The notes beneath the pieces were generated by a model that had not been told where the DNA came from, searched no databases, and saw only the letters and a list, made by a program, of their open reading frames with translations. A program made the translations under genes and the position numbers. 64,000 nucleotides of DNA from Bemisia tabaci (Eukaryota; Arthropoda; Insecta; Hemiptera; Aleyrodidae), in assembly GCF_918797505.1 (NCBI RefSeq), contig NC_092801.1, forward strand, positions 32,812,487 to 32,876,486, read 5' to 3'. Position 1 is the first letter of the stretch. Every line of letters begins with the position of its first letter. Of this stretch, positions 20,681 to 31,014 are shown piece after piece.

Positions 20681-21012
20681 CACTGGAAAAAAACACATCG
20701 GATCTAGAGTCCAGACTCTTGAAAACATTGACAAGAAAAAATACTCTCGATTCAATCGGATTTTTGCTTGAATCAAAACGAAATCCGCTTAAATTAAGAG
20801 GCTTGGTTCTTGATTTGGACGCATTTCTACCAAACGGAACTATGTGCATTAAGACATGAGCCCTGAGACCCATAAGAATATATGCATAACAGGGCTCACG
20901 TCATAATTCACATAGTTCCGTTTGATAGAAATACGTCCATTGAAGCTAGATTCTGATTGAAGCAAGAGTACTTTTTCTTGTCGATGTTTTTAAGAGTCTG
21001 GACTCCAGATCC
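20681..21012. mobile_element. Family B palindromic MITE, copy 4, with M insertion, right end lost
   Basis: CACTGGAAAAAAACACATC start, then the family core; a family M element sits at 20817-20938. The right arm ends at CTGGACTCCAGATCC and runs directly into half of an L element, so the last 20 bp or so of B are missing. Confidence 0.9.
20817..20938. mobile_element. Family M palindromic MITE, copy 2 (nested in B)
   Basis: GGACGCATTTCTACCAAACG to GATAGAAATACGTCC, 122 bp, flanks ATTT/ATTG. It interrupts the centre of B copy 4. Confidence 0.92.
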
Positions 21013-21286
21013 CCACTTTATTTGGGGACTCCTAAACTGAAAAATGGCAACCCTGCTAATGTATTTGCTCCCTATCTTTGCATGGAGAGTTTGTCTTGAT
21101 GTAGAGGTGGACTCTCAGGATAGCGTGGACATTCCCTCCATTTTGGTCTCAACTTGAGAGCTTTTTTCGAGCTTTGGAGTTGCTTTAAGAGAAAACTAGT
21201 GACACCACCGTGTTTCTCGCGAACTTTTACGTAAGAATCAACAGTCAAATCGCTAATTCCTCACCTATGCAACATCTCCATTTCCT
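21013..21286. mobile_element. Family L palindrome, half copy
   Basis: Begins at the L centre (CCACTTTATTTGGGGACTCC) and runs through one arm to GCAACATCTCCATTTCC. The other arm is absent; the break coincides with the truncated edge of B copy 4, suggesting a rearrangement rather than a clean insertion. Confidence 0.9.
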
Positions 21287-21289
21287 GGA

Positions 21290-21972
21290 TTTTCCCTGTA
21301 TTTTCCCTCAAAAGTACATGCCCAAGGTCTCATGCATCGGTAGTAGAGACCCCGATTATTACACGAGCGCACTAAAAAGTACGGTAAACGCTTCTTGATC
21401 AAGAGGGCCGGTACCACAGGACCGCATTCGAAGTCGTTCCTTGTACACAATCGAGAGTCTTTCCTCCGCGTATTGCCCCCGACTCACTCCGAACATAAAA
21501 TCGAAGTTGCTATGCCGCGAAGAGTCCTTATCCCGGCCGATCGTGAATGCCGGGATGCAGCACGCGTCGACAGTTCAATCTCGGGCGATCGGATCGGCGA
21601 CAAGTTGGAAACAAACGAGGAATCCTCGATCTCCGGCCTCGGTCTTCCGCTCTTCGAGTCTTCAGGCGGGGTAATAATAAACCCGGTGGCGGCTGGAGGG
21701 GTCCCCCGAAGAGGTGACTAAGGGCGGGCGGAGGGCTGATCACAGATTCGCGGGGACGCGCCGCGCGTCGGGATCTACGAGCGGCGGCCGTCCAATTAAT
21801 AAGTTAGCCGGCTGGACGCGGGTCTGCCGGCCGGCTGTCGCTGATCAGAATTCGGTATCGACCCAGGAATGAAGATCAGCCGCCTCGCAGGTTGCGGTTG
21901 TAACTCGTCCTCGACTGATTCGCTCTAAGTGATTCGCCGCGCAGTGCTCCGAAAGAACCGCATCTGAGGGTC
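21290..21972. other. GC-rich single-copy patch
   Basis: CpG-rich, with CCAATTAATAAGTTAG (homeodomain-like) near 21791. Frames of 108 codons (plus) and 71 codons (minus) overlap in a GC-rich setting. No known domain. Possibly a conserved regulatory block. Confidence 0.35.
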
Positions 21973-21974
21973 GT

Positions 21975-22127
21975 ATTCAGTCGCAAACTGACTCCCTGGT
22001 AGCGATGGCCTTTTAAAACATTTTTCAAAAACTCTTACAGAAACTGTTAAAATTTTCGTACTATAGCAAACCCTTTTTGGCTATTTTTTAAAGTAAAATT
22101 TACAAGAAGTAAAGTTTAAGAAAAACA
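21975..22127 (+). repeat. Left copy of a direct duplication flanking C copy 4
   Basis: TCAGTCGCAAACTGACTCCC through AAGTTTAAGAAAAA is repeated at 22444-22593 (AGTCGCAAACTGATTCCC...). Difference is about 6%. The element C copy 4 lies exactly between them. Confidence 0.92.
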
Positions 22128-22128
22128 C

Positions 22129-22442
22129 ACGGAGAAAAAAACTTCGTGCGTGGGACCCGAAGTTTAGGTCATATGGATCTCTGAAGTTTTCGGATTTAGC
22201 ATCTGAACACTTTAGATCTAGCTGTCGAGGTTCGGATCACACATCTGAAGTACTTCGGTTTTCACATCCGAAAAACTTCGGTTCTCACATCTGAAGTACT
22301 TCAGATGTAAGAACTGAAGTTTCAGATGTGTGATCCGAACCTCGACAGCTAGACCTAAAGTGTTCAGATGCTCAATCTAAAAATTTCAGAGATCCATATG
22401 ACCTAAACTTCGGGTCCCTCGCACGAGGTTTTTTTCTGCGTG
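22129..22442. mobile_element. Family C palindromic element, copy 4
   Basis: ACGGAGAAAAAAACTTCGTG to TTTTTTTCTGCGTGC, arms with GGGACCCGAAGTTTAGGTC and complement; shorter centre than copy 1. It sits at the junction of a roughly 150-bp direct duplication. Confidence 0.92.
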
Positions 22443-22443
22443 C

Positions 22444-22850
22444 ATAGTCGCAAACTGATTCCCTGGTAACGATGACCTTTTAAAATATTTTTCAAAAACT
22501 CTTGCAGAAACTTTTAAAATTTTCGTACTAGGAAACTCTTTTCGGCTATTTTTTTAAGTAAAATTTACAAGAAGTGAAGTTTAAGAAAAATAGTGTTGAA
22601 AAAAAAAGCTCGTAACCTATCATGGTAGTTTTTTAAACATATTTTCAAACATTTTTAGCATTAAAAAACTACAGTTGATATTCAATGAGTTTTTCAACAC
22701 TTTTTTTTCTCAAATTTTATCGTTCGTAAGTTTTACTTAAAAAAATAGCAAAAAAAAGTTTTATCATCGGTGAATCTTAACAGTTGTCTTTTTAGAACTT
22801 AAGACTTTTTTAAAAGTTGTTATAACGGTATTGTTGCTGCTAAGGTTGCG
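22444..22850. repeat. Inverted-repeat block; left arm duplicated upstream
   Basis: GGCTATTTTTTTAAGTAAAA ... TAGTGTTGAAAAAAAAAGC (22545-22610) pairs with TTTTTCAACACTTTTTTTTC ... TTTTACTTAAAAAAATAGC (22685-22752), and looser pairing extends outward to about 22446 and 22850. Its left arm is the unit duplicated at 21975-22127. Confidence 0.75.
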
Positions 22851-23594
22851 GTCGACGCACGAATCATCTAGACAGTACGTTGGAATTTTTCAGCCAACGT
22901 GCGTTGAAAAACCAGAAAACTGGCAATCTCAATACAGACGGGAAAAGCTCATTCATAGATTCATACCAACATTCATAGTCTTTCCCTAAACACATGGTGT
23001 CTAGAAATCTAGATTTAGCTCATTCCCTGATTATTCCTTTATTTTTCTGGATTGTCAGGAGCTCATTCCCTGATGAGAAACCATGTTTCCCCCGATTTCC
23101 GCAATGTATCACTAAACCATGAATGAATATCGATTTGCAAATACATTTCACCAAGGAAAATGACGCATAGAATACGATGCACACATTGAAAACGCGAAGA
23201 AGTGACTCAAAAACTGAGAAATACGCAGTTCAAAAACTGCAACTTTTCCACAAGTTTAGGACGCCCCGCTTTCGCGCTGAACCGAATGATGTCATTCGGC
23301 ACCAATCAGGAGCGAGCACGAGTTGCTATTACTTTCACCAAATTATATAGGGAAGCAGTAGGAAAGTCAAAACTACTTCTTGAGAATCAAGGGATTGAAT
23401 CTCATTCATATTATCCGGAGTTAACAAGCAACCATTCCACATTGAAATACGTTTTACTTTATCAATCTTGCGTGGAAAATGAGAGGACATGAGATAAAAG
23501 GTCCCTTTTCACAGATCCGGTTACGATTATGAAGCAAAAAAAACTTTTTCGCATACCCACGATAATGGATCACATTTGACATTCTAGACATTTT
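22851..23594. other. AT-rich stretch with repeat fragments
   Basis: 23200-23345 resembles, inverted, 53670-53770 (TTTAGGACGCCCCGCTTTCG with CGAAACCGGGGCGTTTTAAA; ATGATGTCATTCGGCACC). 23500-23545 is an inverted match to 2930-2965. The rest is unassigned and has no gene. Confidence 0.5.
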
Positions 23595-23720
23595 GAAGCA
23601 GAATAGAAAAGTTCCATGGGACTAACCGTATGATACAACTATTTCAACTTCCAAGTAGGTAAAATTGTGTATTTGCTAAATGAAGGAAAATCTATTCTCA
23701 GCTGACCTAGAGACTTGAAC
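23595..23720 (-). repeat. Inverted copy of the 2.4-2.8 kb dispersed repeat
   Basis: GATACAACTATTTCAACTTC, AAGTAGGTAAAATTG and GAAGGAAAATCTATTCTCAG are the reverse complement of the 2730-2838 unit. Confidence 0.8.
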
Positions 23721-24037
23721 GCAGGAGTAGAAAAGTGGGACGAGGTGAACCGCGGTATACAACGATATCAAATTGATGAGAAAGTTACTTCGAAAGCATT
23801 GAATTTCCTGAAAATCAATGGGACTGCGTTTAATTTTTATGAAATTACTGTATATTTTTGAAAACAATATTTTTCAAAATTTCCTTTTTTTCTGAAATTT
23901 CAAGATTTCATTTTTAGTGAAAAATTGCGCAACCCTGGATGTAGATACGTGATTTCGCACTTCGGCCCTAGAACATAGACATGTATCATCTCTGATCCCA
24001 TCCTTGACCGAGAGAATCCGCAACGATCCTAACCCCA

Positions 24038-24264
24038 CACTGGAAAAAAACACATTGGATCTAGATTCCAGACTCTTGAAAACATTGACAAGAAAAAATA
24101 CTCTTGATTCGATCGGATTTTTGCTTTAATCAAAAGGAAATCCGCTTAAATTAAGAGGCTAGGTTCTTTATTTAAGCAAGATTCTGATTGAATCAAGAGT
24201 ACTTTTTTTTGTAAATGTTTCTAAGTGTCTGGACTCTAGATCCCATGTGTTTTTTTCTCCAGTC
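24038..24264. mobile_element. Family B palindromic MITE, copy 5
   Basis: CACTGGAAAAAAACACATTG to GTTTTTTTCTCCAGTC, 227 bp. Arms contain GGATCTAGATTCCAGACTC and complement. The last G has become C. Confidence 0.94.
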
Positions 24265-24836
24265 CGATCCCAAGCCCGACCGGCCACCGCCCACCGAGCG
24301 CCGCCGGACAATGGAGCACCGCGGCCGACAGTCCATCAAATCCGAGATGAATTGAACTCCGATCGTACAAATTGAGCGCATGTTTTATGTATGACACCTC
24401 CCCCTCCATCCCTCTCCCTCTCCCTCCACCCTCCGACCCGACCCCGCGAGACTGCGCGGTTGCGTCGCGGCCGCTTCTAATTGGTCCTCCGGGCCGGATG
24501 CCGTTTTTTCCCTCGCCGCGCGGTGTCCCCCTCCCTTCCCCTCCCCGCTCGTCCCTCGAGAGGGGGGGGGGGCGGATGGCGAATCGGAGGCGGGAGTCAC
24601 GGTGGCTAATTAATCCTTAAGTACGTGCGACTACTGCCAACCGGCCGGTTGGTCGGCCGCGGTGGTCGCCGGGATTACCACTCGCTCGACCGGACGGCCC
24701 GCGCTAATCACCCCTCCCCTCCCCCCGCTCGACGGGCAGCCCCCCCTCCCCTCGTCACTTCGAGGGGACCCGCTCCTATCGGAATTGACTCGGGCTAGAA
24801 ATGTTCGATTGGGTAGCTAATCGATTAGCAGAGGCG
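24265..24836. other. GC-rich patch with pyrimidine tracts and poly-G
   Basis: CTCCCTCCACCC-type tracts (24400-24450), an 11-G run (24562-24572), CGGCTAATTAATCC near 24601 and C-rich tracts to 24750. Open frames on both strands are compositional. Candidate regulatory island; no gene called. Confidence 0.35.
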
Positions 24837-24989
24837 AAATCCAGCAATTTGGCAACACCGGATTTTCTCCTTTTAAAGCTATGTTAAATAATCGATTCTT
24901 GTCGGAGCACCTGGCTCCTTTAAGAGTCGATACATTTTCATAGGTTTAAATGGAGAAAAAGAACGTTGCCAATTTGCAGGATCCGCCAA
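24837..24989 (+). mobile_element. Family I MITE, copy 3
   Basis: AAATCCAGCAATTTGGCAAC to TTTGCAGGATCCGCCAA, with AATAATCGATTCTTGTCGG and GCACCTGGCTCC inside. About 153 bp. Confidence 0.85.
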
Positions 24990-25139
24990 TGTCGATTAGT
25001 CGCAGACTGTATCCACCAAGCTTCGGTAATCGATGGACCTCTAAAGATACAAAATTTTACGGAGCAGCCCGAGACAATGGCAACAGGAAAAAAAACAAGG
25101 GGGGGGGGACGGGAAACAAGGCTGAAATACAATAATAAA

Positions 25140-25185
25140 ACACCCGTAACGTTTCGACTCAAAACTGAGTCATTTTCAGTAGGAA
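25140..25185 (-). repeat. Stem-loop motif GTTTCG-stem-CAG (hammerhead-like)
   Basis: On the minus strand CTGAAAATGACTCAG...GAGTCGAAACG: CUGA, a short perfect stem, then GAAAC. The same layout occurs at both arms of the foldback at 28.1-28.5 kb. A strict hammerhead would not have the extra U before the stem, so ribozyme identity is unproven. Confidence 0.4.
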
Positions 25186-25195
25186 GATAAATTAA

Positions 25196-25345
25196 AAATT
25201 GGAAAATAATTTTTTCATCAATATTTTTTAATTTTTAATTTATGGATGGACCACAACTATAAAAAACTAAATGGATAGATAAATAAATGAAATAAATAAA
25301 TAATTAATAATTAAATCGATAGTTAAATTCCATCGATATTTTTAA
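25196..25345. repeat. AT-rich simple sequence (AAAT/AATAA type)
   Basis: GATAAATAAATGAAATAAAT and AATAAATAATTAATAATTAA form an imperfect microsatellite. No coding potential. Confidence 0.75.
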
Positions 25346-25558
25346 TTTATCGTTCAAGCTATGAGGTTCATTTGTTTTTCTTCCAAAAATTGAGGATCGG
25401 AAATTAGAAACACCGCAATTGAGATACGTGGTTTTGCGCTTTGATCATCCATGCGACATTTCACAAAGTAGCTTGTATCGTCTTGTATTCAGTCTGTTTC
25501 TCCTATCAAGAGCTTTCATGGAATCCATCCTTTTTTATTTAACCCCGTTTCGATGGCG

Positions 25559-26115
25559 CAATGGACCACCAGACAAGGTACGAATTTAAGCAATCTGATA
25601 CATGTTTCTTAACCAGAATTCCACGTCAAACACGATTCGCGCAACGAAAATTACTGAAATCAACTCCTGAAGAAGATATAAACGTTTTATTTCACATTGG
25701 TCACGAGGAATTTGAACTGCTCGCTCACAAGAAATTCAAAGCTCTACGTGAGTCAAATCGAGCACTACAACAGTTTCAGCAAGCTTCTCTATCGAGCAAT
25801 GTTCATTTCCCACCACGCGTGTTGTTCAAACTATTAGCAATTTGCTATAGCTGAGCCAAAGCGTCAAAATTGAGGTTGCCAGATTTTTAAATCGCAGATA
25901 CTGTCATGATAACGTTTAGCGCGCGATGTGAATCACGCAGAGCATTAAGTTTTCATGAGCGGGTGATTTGAATTCACGCATCAAGAATCATTAATTATCT
26001 TCATAAGGAGTTGGTTTCGGTAATTTTTGTTGTGCGCATCGTATTTTACGTGAAATTTTAGTCACAAAACATGTATCAGAATGCTGAAATTCATACCTTG
26101 TCTAGTGGTCCATTG
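25559..26115. mobile_element. Family N inverted-repeat element, copy 1
   Basis: A 557-bp element with ends CAATGGACCACCAGACAAGG and CCTTGTCTAGTGGTCCATTG, followed inward by TACGAATTT / AAATTCATA. The interior is also partly symmetrical (GCTCACAAG...CTTTCATGAGC type). A 97-codon plus-strand frame starts in the left end; copy 2 at 49650 does not keep it open, so I treat it as chance. Confidence 0.92.
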
Positions 26116-26336
26116 CCATTTCAAAAGAAAATCGAGGAACCTGAGAAGCCCGTCGAACGGAGAGAAATGACTCGACGCACGGTGGAACGAGCTGATAGAA
26201 AAAGTCAAAAATGAAATTTTTGGCTAAGATTTCAAATTTTGATGTTAATTTCGTCACAAATTCAATTTCAACGAGTGATTCTGAAAGGGAATTTCACGGG
26301 AACACCAATGAAACCACTCTCAAACACTTTTGCCTT
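26116..26336. other. Single-copy spacer
   Basis: Short AT-rich interval between N copy 1 and the large foldback. Nothing recognised. Confidence 0.4.
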
Positions 26337-27760
26337 ATACAGGGTGTTTCAGACCACCCGTACCAGGCCTTTTTCTCGGTTGGTATAGGTCGTACGAAGT
26401 CGGAGACCGCGGGGTTGAATAGGGAATTGACCCCAAGGAATCCGAATTTCGTGGTCCCGAAACCCTCCCATCCCCCCTTGGGGGGTAAAGGGGGGGTCAC
26501 GATGCTAAAAGTCACGGTTCCCGACCAAATTGCGGATAGATCGCATCAGAATTGAAAAGCACGGAAAATTTCACGTGGAATTGACCCCTAAAAATCCAAA
26601 ATCGGACCATCCAAGGCCCAAAAATGACCCTTTAAAGAGGGGGACAGTACCCCCCTCCATACTTTCTCTTTGGTCTCAAAATTGACGTAAATTCTCCAGA
26701 AAAAGACAGTTTCCGAGGTAATCGACCTTGAGAAATCCAAATTTCATGGTCCCGAAGCTCCTTTAGCCCCCCTTGGGGAGTAAACGGGGGGCCCAATTTT
26801 GAAAATCGGGGCTCCTTTCCGAATCGCAAATTGATTGCATCCAAATTGAGGAGCAGAACACATTTACATCTTAAGTGACTCCTAAGAGTTCTAATTGACC
26901 CCCCTGAGCAGAAAGTAACCCCCTGAGGAGGGGGCCTCGCCCTCGCCAAAAATTTCTCAGGATTCCTCTTTGGTCGCAAAATTGACGTCGATTCTCCAGA
27001 AAAAGATGGTTTCTCATGTAATCGACCCCGAGGACTCTAAATTTCATGTTCCCTGAGCTCCTCGAGGTCGATTACATGGGAGACCGTCTTTTTCTGCAGA
27101 ATCGACGTCAATTTTGCGACCACAGAGGAGTCTTGTGAAATTTTTGGCGGGGGCGAAGCTCCCCTCCTCAGGGAGTTACTTTCTGCCATACAGGGGGTCT
27201 ATTAGAACTCTTAGGAGTCACTTAAGATGTAAATGTGTTCTGCTCCTCAATTTGGATGCAATCAATTTGCGATTCGGAAAGGAGCCCCGATTTTCAAAAT
27301 TGGGCCCCCCCGTTTACTCCCCAAGGGGGGCTAAAGGAGCTTCGGGACCATGAAATTTGGATTTCTCAAGGTCGATTACCTCGGAAACTGTCTTTTTCTG
27401 GAGAATTTACGTCAATTTTGAGACCAAAGAGAAAGTATGGAGGGGGGTACTGTCCCCCTCTTTAAAGGGTCATTTTTGGGCCTTGGATGGTCCGATTTTG
27501 GATTTTTAGGGGTCAATTCCACGTGAAATTTTCCGTGCTTTTCAATTCTGATGCGATCTATCCGCAATTTGGTCGGGAACCGTGACTTTTAGCATCGTGA
27601 CCCCCCCTTTACCCCCCAAGGGGGGATGGGAGGGTTTCGGGACCACGAAATTCGGATTCCTTGGGGTCAATTCCCTATTCAACCCCGCGGTCTCCGACTT
27701 CGTGCGGCCTAAACCAACCGAGAAAAAGGCCTGGTACGGGTGGTCTGAAACACCCTGTAT
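26337..27760. mobile_element. 1.4-kb foldback element, ACAGGGTGTTTCAGA ends
   Basis: ATACAGGGTGTTTCAGACC at the left and GGTCTGAAACACCCTGTAT at the right. Paired positions add up to 54097 throughout the outer 650 bp (for example 26515 with 27582, and 26632 with 27465), so the arms are co-linear with no net gap; small indels occur only near the centre (about 27020-27075). Internal GC-rich steps (CCCCCAAGGGGGG) repeat in each arm. Equivalent reading frames on opposite strands are consequences of the symmetry. ACAGGGTGTTTCA also bounds the 53567-54453 element. Confidence 0.93.
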
Positions 27761-28082
27761 TTTTGCAAATACAAGCTTCCAAAATTTCCGTAATTTGTCC
27801 GACTCCTTCTATCGATTCGATCCAGTGTGCGACGGTGCATCGAGAAAGCTCCGCAGAGCCGGAGGAGGAAGCTGCCGTGGTGAAATCACCCCGCGTAAAT
27901 TGAATAGGCAGCAAGTGAGTTAGATGCGACATAGTGATAAAAAATGAGCGAATGGAGAATCGTCCTGTATCCGATACGGAGGAAAATTATTATCGAGGGG
28001 AGAGAGGAGGGGGAACAGGGTTGTCAAGTCTGGAACGTCAATCATCCTCAAAAAAGGAAAACAAGGACACAGAAACAGGGTG
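27761..28082. other. Single-copy stretch
   Basis: Moderately GC-rich (27830-27900), purine-rich GGGGAGAGAGGAGGGGG at 27997-28017. No gene or repeat recognised. Confidence 0.4.
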
Positions 28083-28547
28083 TACAATAAAAAAAACAAT
28101 TTAAAAAGCGGGTAACGAGGCTAAAATTTCACGCATACACAAAATCAAAACGTTTCGGCTGAAAATTCAGCCATCCTTATTGGATGAATCAAAATAAAAA
28201 TGGTTAAAAATCTAAAATAGTACCTGATAAGTACCTTTCAATTGGGAATGTTGTTATTATGACAGAAAGCTATCTATCTAGATATCTATCGGCTGAAACT
28301 TTAAGCGCTGAATTGGTTTCACCGATGCCCGTTTTCGGTGTTTTTCTTGACTATGTTATCAAAATTCCTGTCATAATAACAACATTCCCAATTGAAAGGT
28401 ACTTATCAGGTACTGTTTTAGATTTTTAACCATTTTTAATTTAATTTATCCAACTGAGGATGGCTGAATTTTCAGCCGAAACGTTTTGGTTTTGTGTATG
28501 TGAAATTTTAGCCTTGTTACCAGCTTTTTAAATTGTTTTTTATTGTA
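28083..28547. mobile_element. 465-bp foldback with hammerhead-like stems
   Basis: TACAATAAAAAAAACAATTT at the left and AAATTGTTTTTTATTGTA at the right, then AAAGCGGGTAACGAGGC / GCCTTGTTACCAGCTTT and AAACGTTTCGGCTGAAAATT with its complement. Arms about 190 bp, loop 28275-28370. The right arm carries CTGAGGATGGCTGA...TCAGCCGAAACG, a CUGARGA-stem-GAAAC layout. Confidence 0.9.
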
Positions 28548-28754
28548 TATCTTGCCACGGACTGCAGAACATTTATCATATTTCAGAAACAAGGAGTGAC
28601 GATTGTACTACAGTTTGCGAGTAGGAACTAAAACATCTGGCTCATCCTTAAAAACACTTCTGAAATAATGGCACTCTCGTTGTTTCTAAATTGGATAGAT
28701 TGTTTTCCAAATCACGTAAGCGCTAAAATTGCGAATGCGAGAAAAACAAGAAAA

Positions 28755-29190
28755 CCGGTTGTCTATCTGTGACAGAATCGTGATTTGATGTTTCGACGCT
28801 GTACCTAGATAAGCTGAAAATAATAACATCTATCTAAACAGTAACTTCCTACGTTCAATATCAGCCGAGATGTCGTCCTTTGAATTGTCGGATTTTGACG
28901 TCATGCACAGCGGTAATGACACCCTTGATATCTTCCACCTTGCTTTCATCCAAGTTCCACGTTGAGGAACCAGTGCAAATGTGCGTCACACTGACTGATG
29001 AAAGCAAGGTGGAATAAACCAACGGTGTCACTACCGCGGTGGATCGAGTCAAAAACCCGAATTTTCAAAGGACGATATTTTGGCTAATATTGAACCTAGG
29101 AAGTTGCTCTTTAGAAACATTTTATGGTTTTTAGCTAATCTACAAGAGTCAAGCATCAAAACATATTCTGTGACCAGCGCATCTGACCCA
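28755..29190. mobile_element. Foldback element with diverged arms
   Basis: Inner arms pair strongly: CACCTTGCTTTCATC with GATGAAAGCAAGGTG, and TTCAATATCAGCCGAGATG-TCGTCC with GGACGATATTTTGGCTAATATTGAA. Outward pairing weakens to about 70% and is lost near 28755/29190. CCGCGGTGGATCGAGTCAA (29032-29050) recalls the ends of the element at 39869. Confidence 0.78.
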
Positions 29191-29214
29191 TTTCCAGGAC
29201 AAATTGACTTCAAA

Positions 29215-29442
29215 CACTGAAAAAAAAACACATTGGATCTAGAGTCCAGACTCTTGAAAACATTGACAAGAAAAAGGACTCTTGATTCAATCAGATTTTT
29301 GCTTAAATCAAAAGGAAATCCGCTCAAATTAAGAGGCTTGGTTCTTGATTGAAGCAAAAATCCGATTGAATCAAGAGTATTTCTTCTTGTCGATGTTTTT
29401 AAGAGTCTGGACTCTAGATCCAATGTGTTTTTTTTTCCAGTG
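29215..29442. mobile_element. Family B palindromic MITE, copy 6
   Basis: CACTGAAAAAAAAACACATT to TTTTTTTTTCCAGTG, 228 bp, with AA flanks on both sides (29213-29214, 29443-29444). The next element (M copy 3) begins four bases after it. Confidence 0.94.
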
Positions 29443-29446
29443 AAAT

Positions 29447-29568
29447 GGACGTATTTCTATCCTACGGAACTTTGTTCATTAAGACGTGAGCCCTGTTATG
29501 CACGTATTCTTATGGGCCTCGAGGCTCATGTCTTAATGCACATAGTTCCGTCCGATAGAAATGCGTCC
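29447..29568. mobile_element. Family M palindromic MITE, copy 3
   Basis: GGACGTATTTCTATCCTACG to CGATAGAAATGCGTCC, 122 bp, with AAAT on both flanks (29443-29446, 29569-29572). Its target was the DNA directly beside the B copy. Confidence 0.94.
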
Positions 29569-29572
29569 AAAT

Positions 29573-30082
29573 GGTCATCGTCACTACTCAGTTTCTCAAC
29601 ACGGGAGTCCGAGGAACGCTGGCAACGCTGGACGGAGCGGAGGAGAGAGGCTGGGTGTCGACAGCGAGGAAATAGAGCTGGTAGGCAATTATCGTATCAA
29701 GTGTGTGTGGCGGGCCGTCCAGATGCAGAGCGATCGCGGCGCAGGTAATGAATTGCGACTCCTCGACAACCGTCGTCGCCGAATCTCGCCGGAAATCCTC
29801 GATCCGGCGGGCGACTTGCGTGGGTTCCGCGGCGGTCTGGCAAGCCGGGAGGTTGTCGCCATAGTAACTCACTCGACCCGCGACCACACGCACAAATACC
29901 CGAGCTGCAAACTGCACAGTGCAGCGCTGCATAGCGTTTCATACTCGGCTCCTCCAACACTAACAGTTCGACACAGGGTGCCCGTGAAGTCGAGCTCTTA
30001 TCATATGCGTCCATATTATCATGACGGCCGCCATTGTAGCCACCACCTCTGACTGAATGGGGACATAATTAGGGTTGCAGAG
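29573..30082. other. GC-rich single-copy patch
   Basis: CpG-rich 29620-29960; frames of 163 codons (plus) and 105-114 codons (minus) are all open, the usual effect of low stop-codon density. GCAGGTAATGAATTGCG and CTGGTAGGCAATTATC have splice-donor-like GTARG cores, but nothing supports an exon beyond that. Confidence 0.35.
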
Positions 30083-30995
30083 CAGGGCCGGATTAAGGGG
30101 GTGGCCACATGGGCCGCGGCCCATGACGGCAAATTTAGGGGGCGGCAAATGTTGTATTTTTTTCAAATGTAGGTATCAAGAAAAAATCTGATTCAGAAAA
30201 AAAATCACAAATGAGAGAAGGCGAAAAAATCTCTAATATCCTGAGGATTAGAGTATAGTAATTTCTTATTTGTTCGTCTTTCGGTGATACAAGAGACATC
30301 AGCGCCTTTCATTAGTCTAGTTGAGAGAGAAACCAAACTCGCAATTTGGCCTGGAGCGGCACGGCGCAGAGAGCAATGATGGCGAGAACTTGAGATGGAA
30401 AGAAGCCCTATCGGCGCACCGGTCAGCATGATCCACATATTAGCACCTACAAGACCCCATGAATACTTCACGCATTGCGTCAAACGTAGTGCGGTCAGCA
30501 GCAGTTGGCGTGAAACTCATAGTGCCTACAAGACTGCATGAATACTTCACGCATTGCGTCAAAAACAGTGCGGTCACTTTGGTCAGCAGCGGTCAGCGTG
30601 AAACGCAGAGCGCCTACAAGACTGCAGGGATACTTCATGCATTGCACCAAACACAGTGCGGTTGGCGCGGTGGCGGAAATTGAGATCATTAGACCACATT
30701 CATGTTTATTCTTATTCATAATTTTTTCGTTCTTTTCTTATAAATGAAAGGCATCGTCCACACAGACATAGGTCTACGGAACTTAATTTTCTAGCAAATT
30801 TCCGTGAAGTTTTGCTAGCATTGACAGGGCTTTCACAAAAAAATGTGCCAAACGCAAATAAACGCGTCTTATGTCAAACCCTCCTCCTCCTCCGGCACGT
30901 TCACCTGATGCTTTCTATGGATGTTTCAAAACGAATGAGATGGGGCGGCAAAATACAGGCGGCCCACGGGCGGCAAAAAGGTAAATCCAGCCCTG
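30083..30995 (-). mobile_element. Non-autonomous hAT-superfamily element, copy 2
   Basis: A 913-bp element, inverted relative to copy 1: CAGGGCCGGATTAAGGGGG to CCTTTTTGCC...AAATCCAGCCCTG. Perfect 8-bp duplication TTGCAGAG (30075-30082, 30996-31003). It carries three K modules (30445-30650) spaced 70-90 bp. Transposase is absent. Confidence 0.97.
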
Positions 30996-31014
30996 TTGCA
31001 GAGGGCTAATTGTT

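Noticed and set aside
25561..25854. 97-codon frame in N copy 1
   Set aside because: Not open in N copy 2 at 49.65 kb, and starts inside the terminal inverted repeat.
26294..27923. Paired frames of 73-115 codons on opposite strands
   Set aside because: Mirror images produced by the 1.4-kb foldback; G/P-rich translation from CCCCCAAGGGGG steps.
29561..30052. 163-codon plus-strand frame in a GC-rich patch
   Set aside because: Both strands are open for more than 100 codons here; arginine/serine-rich translation reflects composition. No domain.
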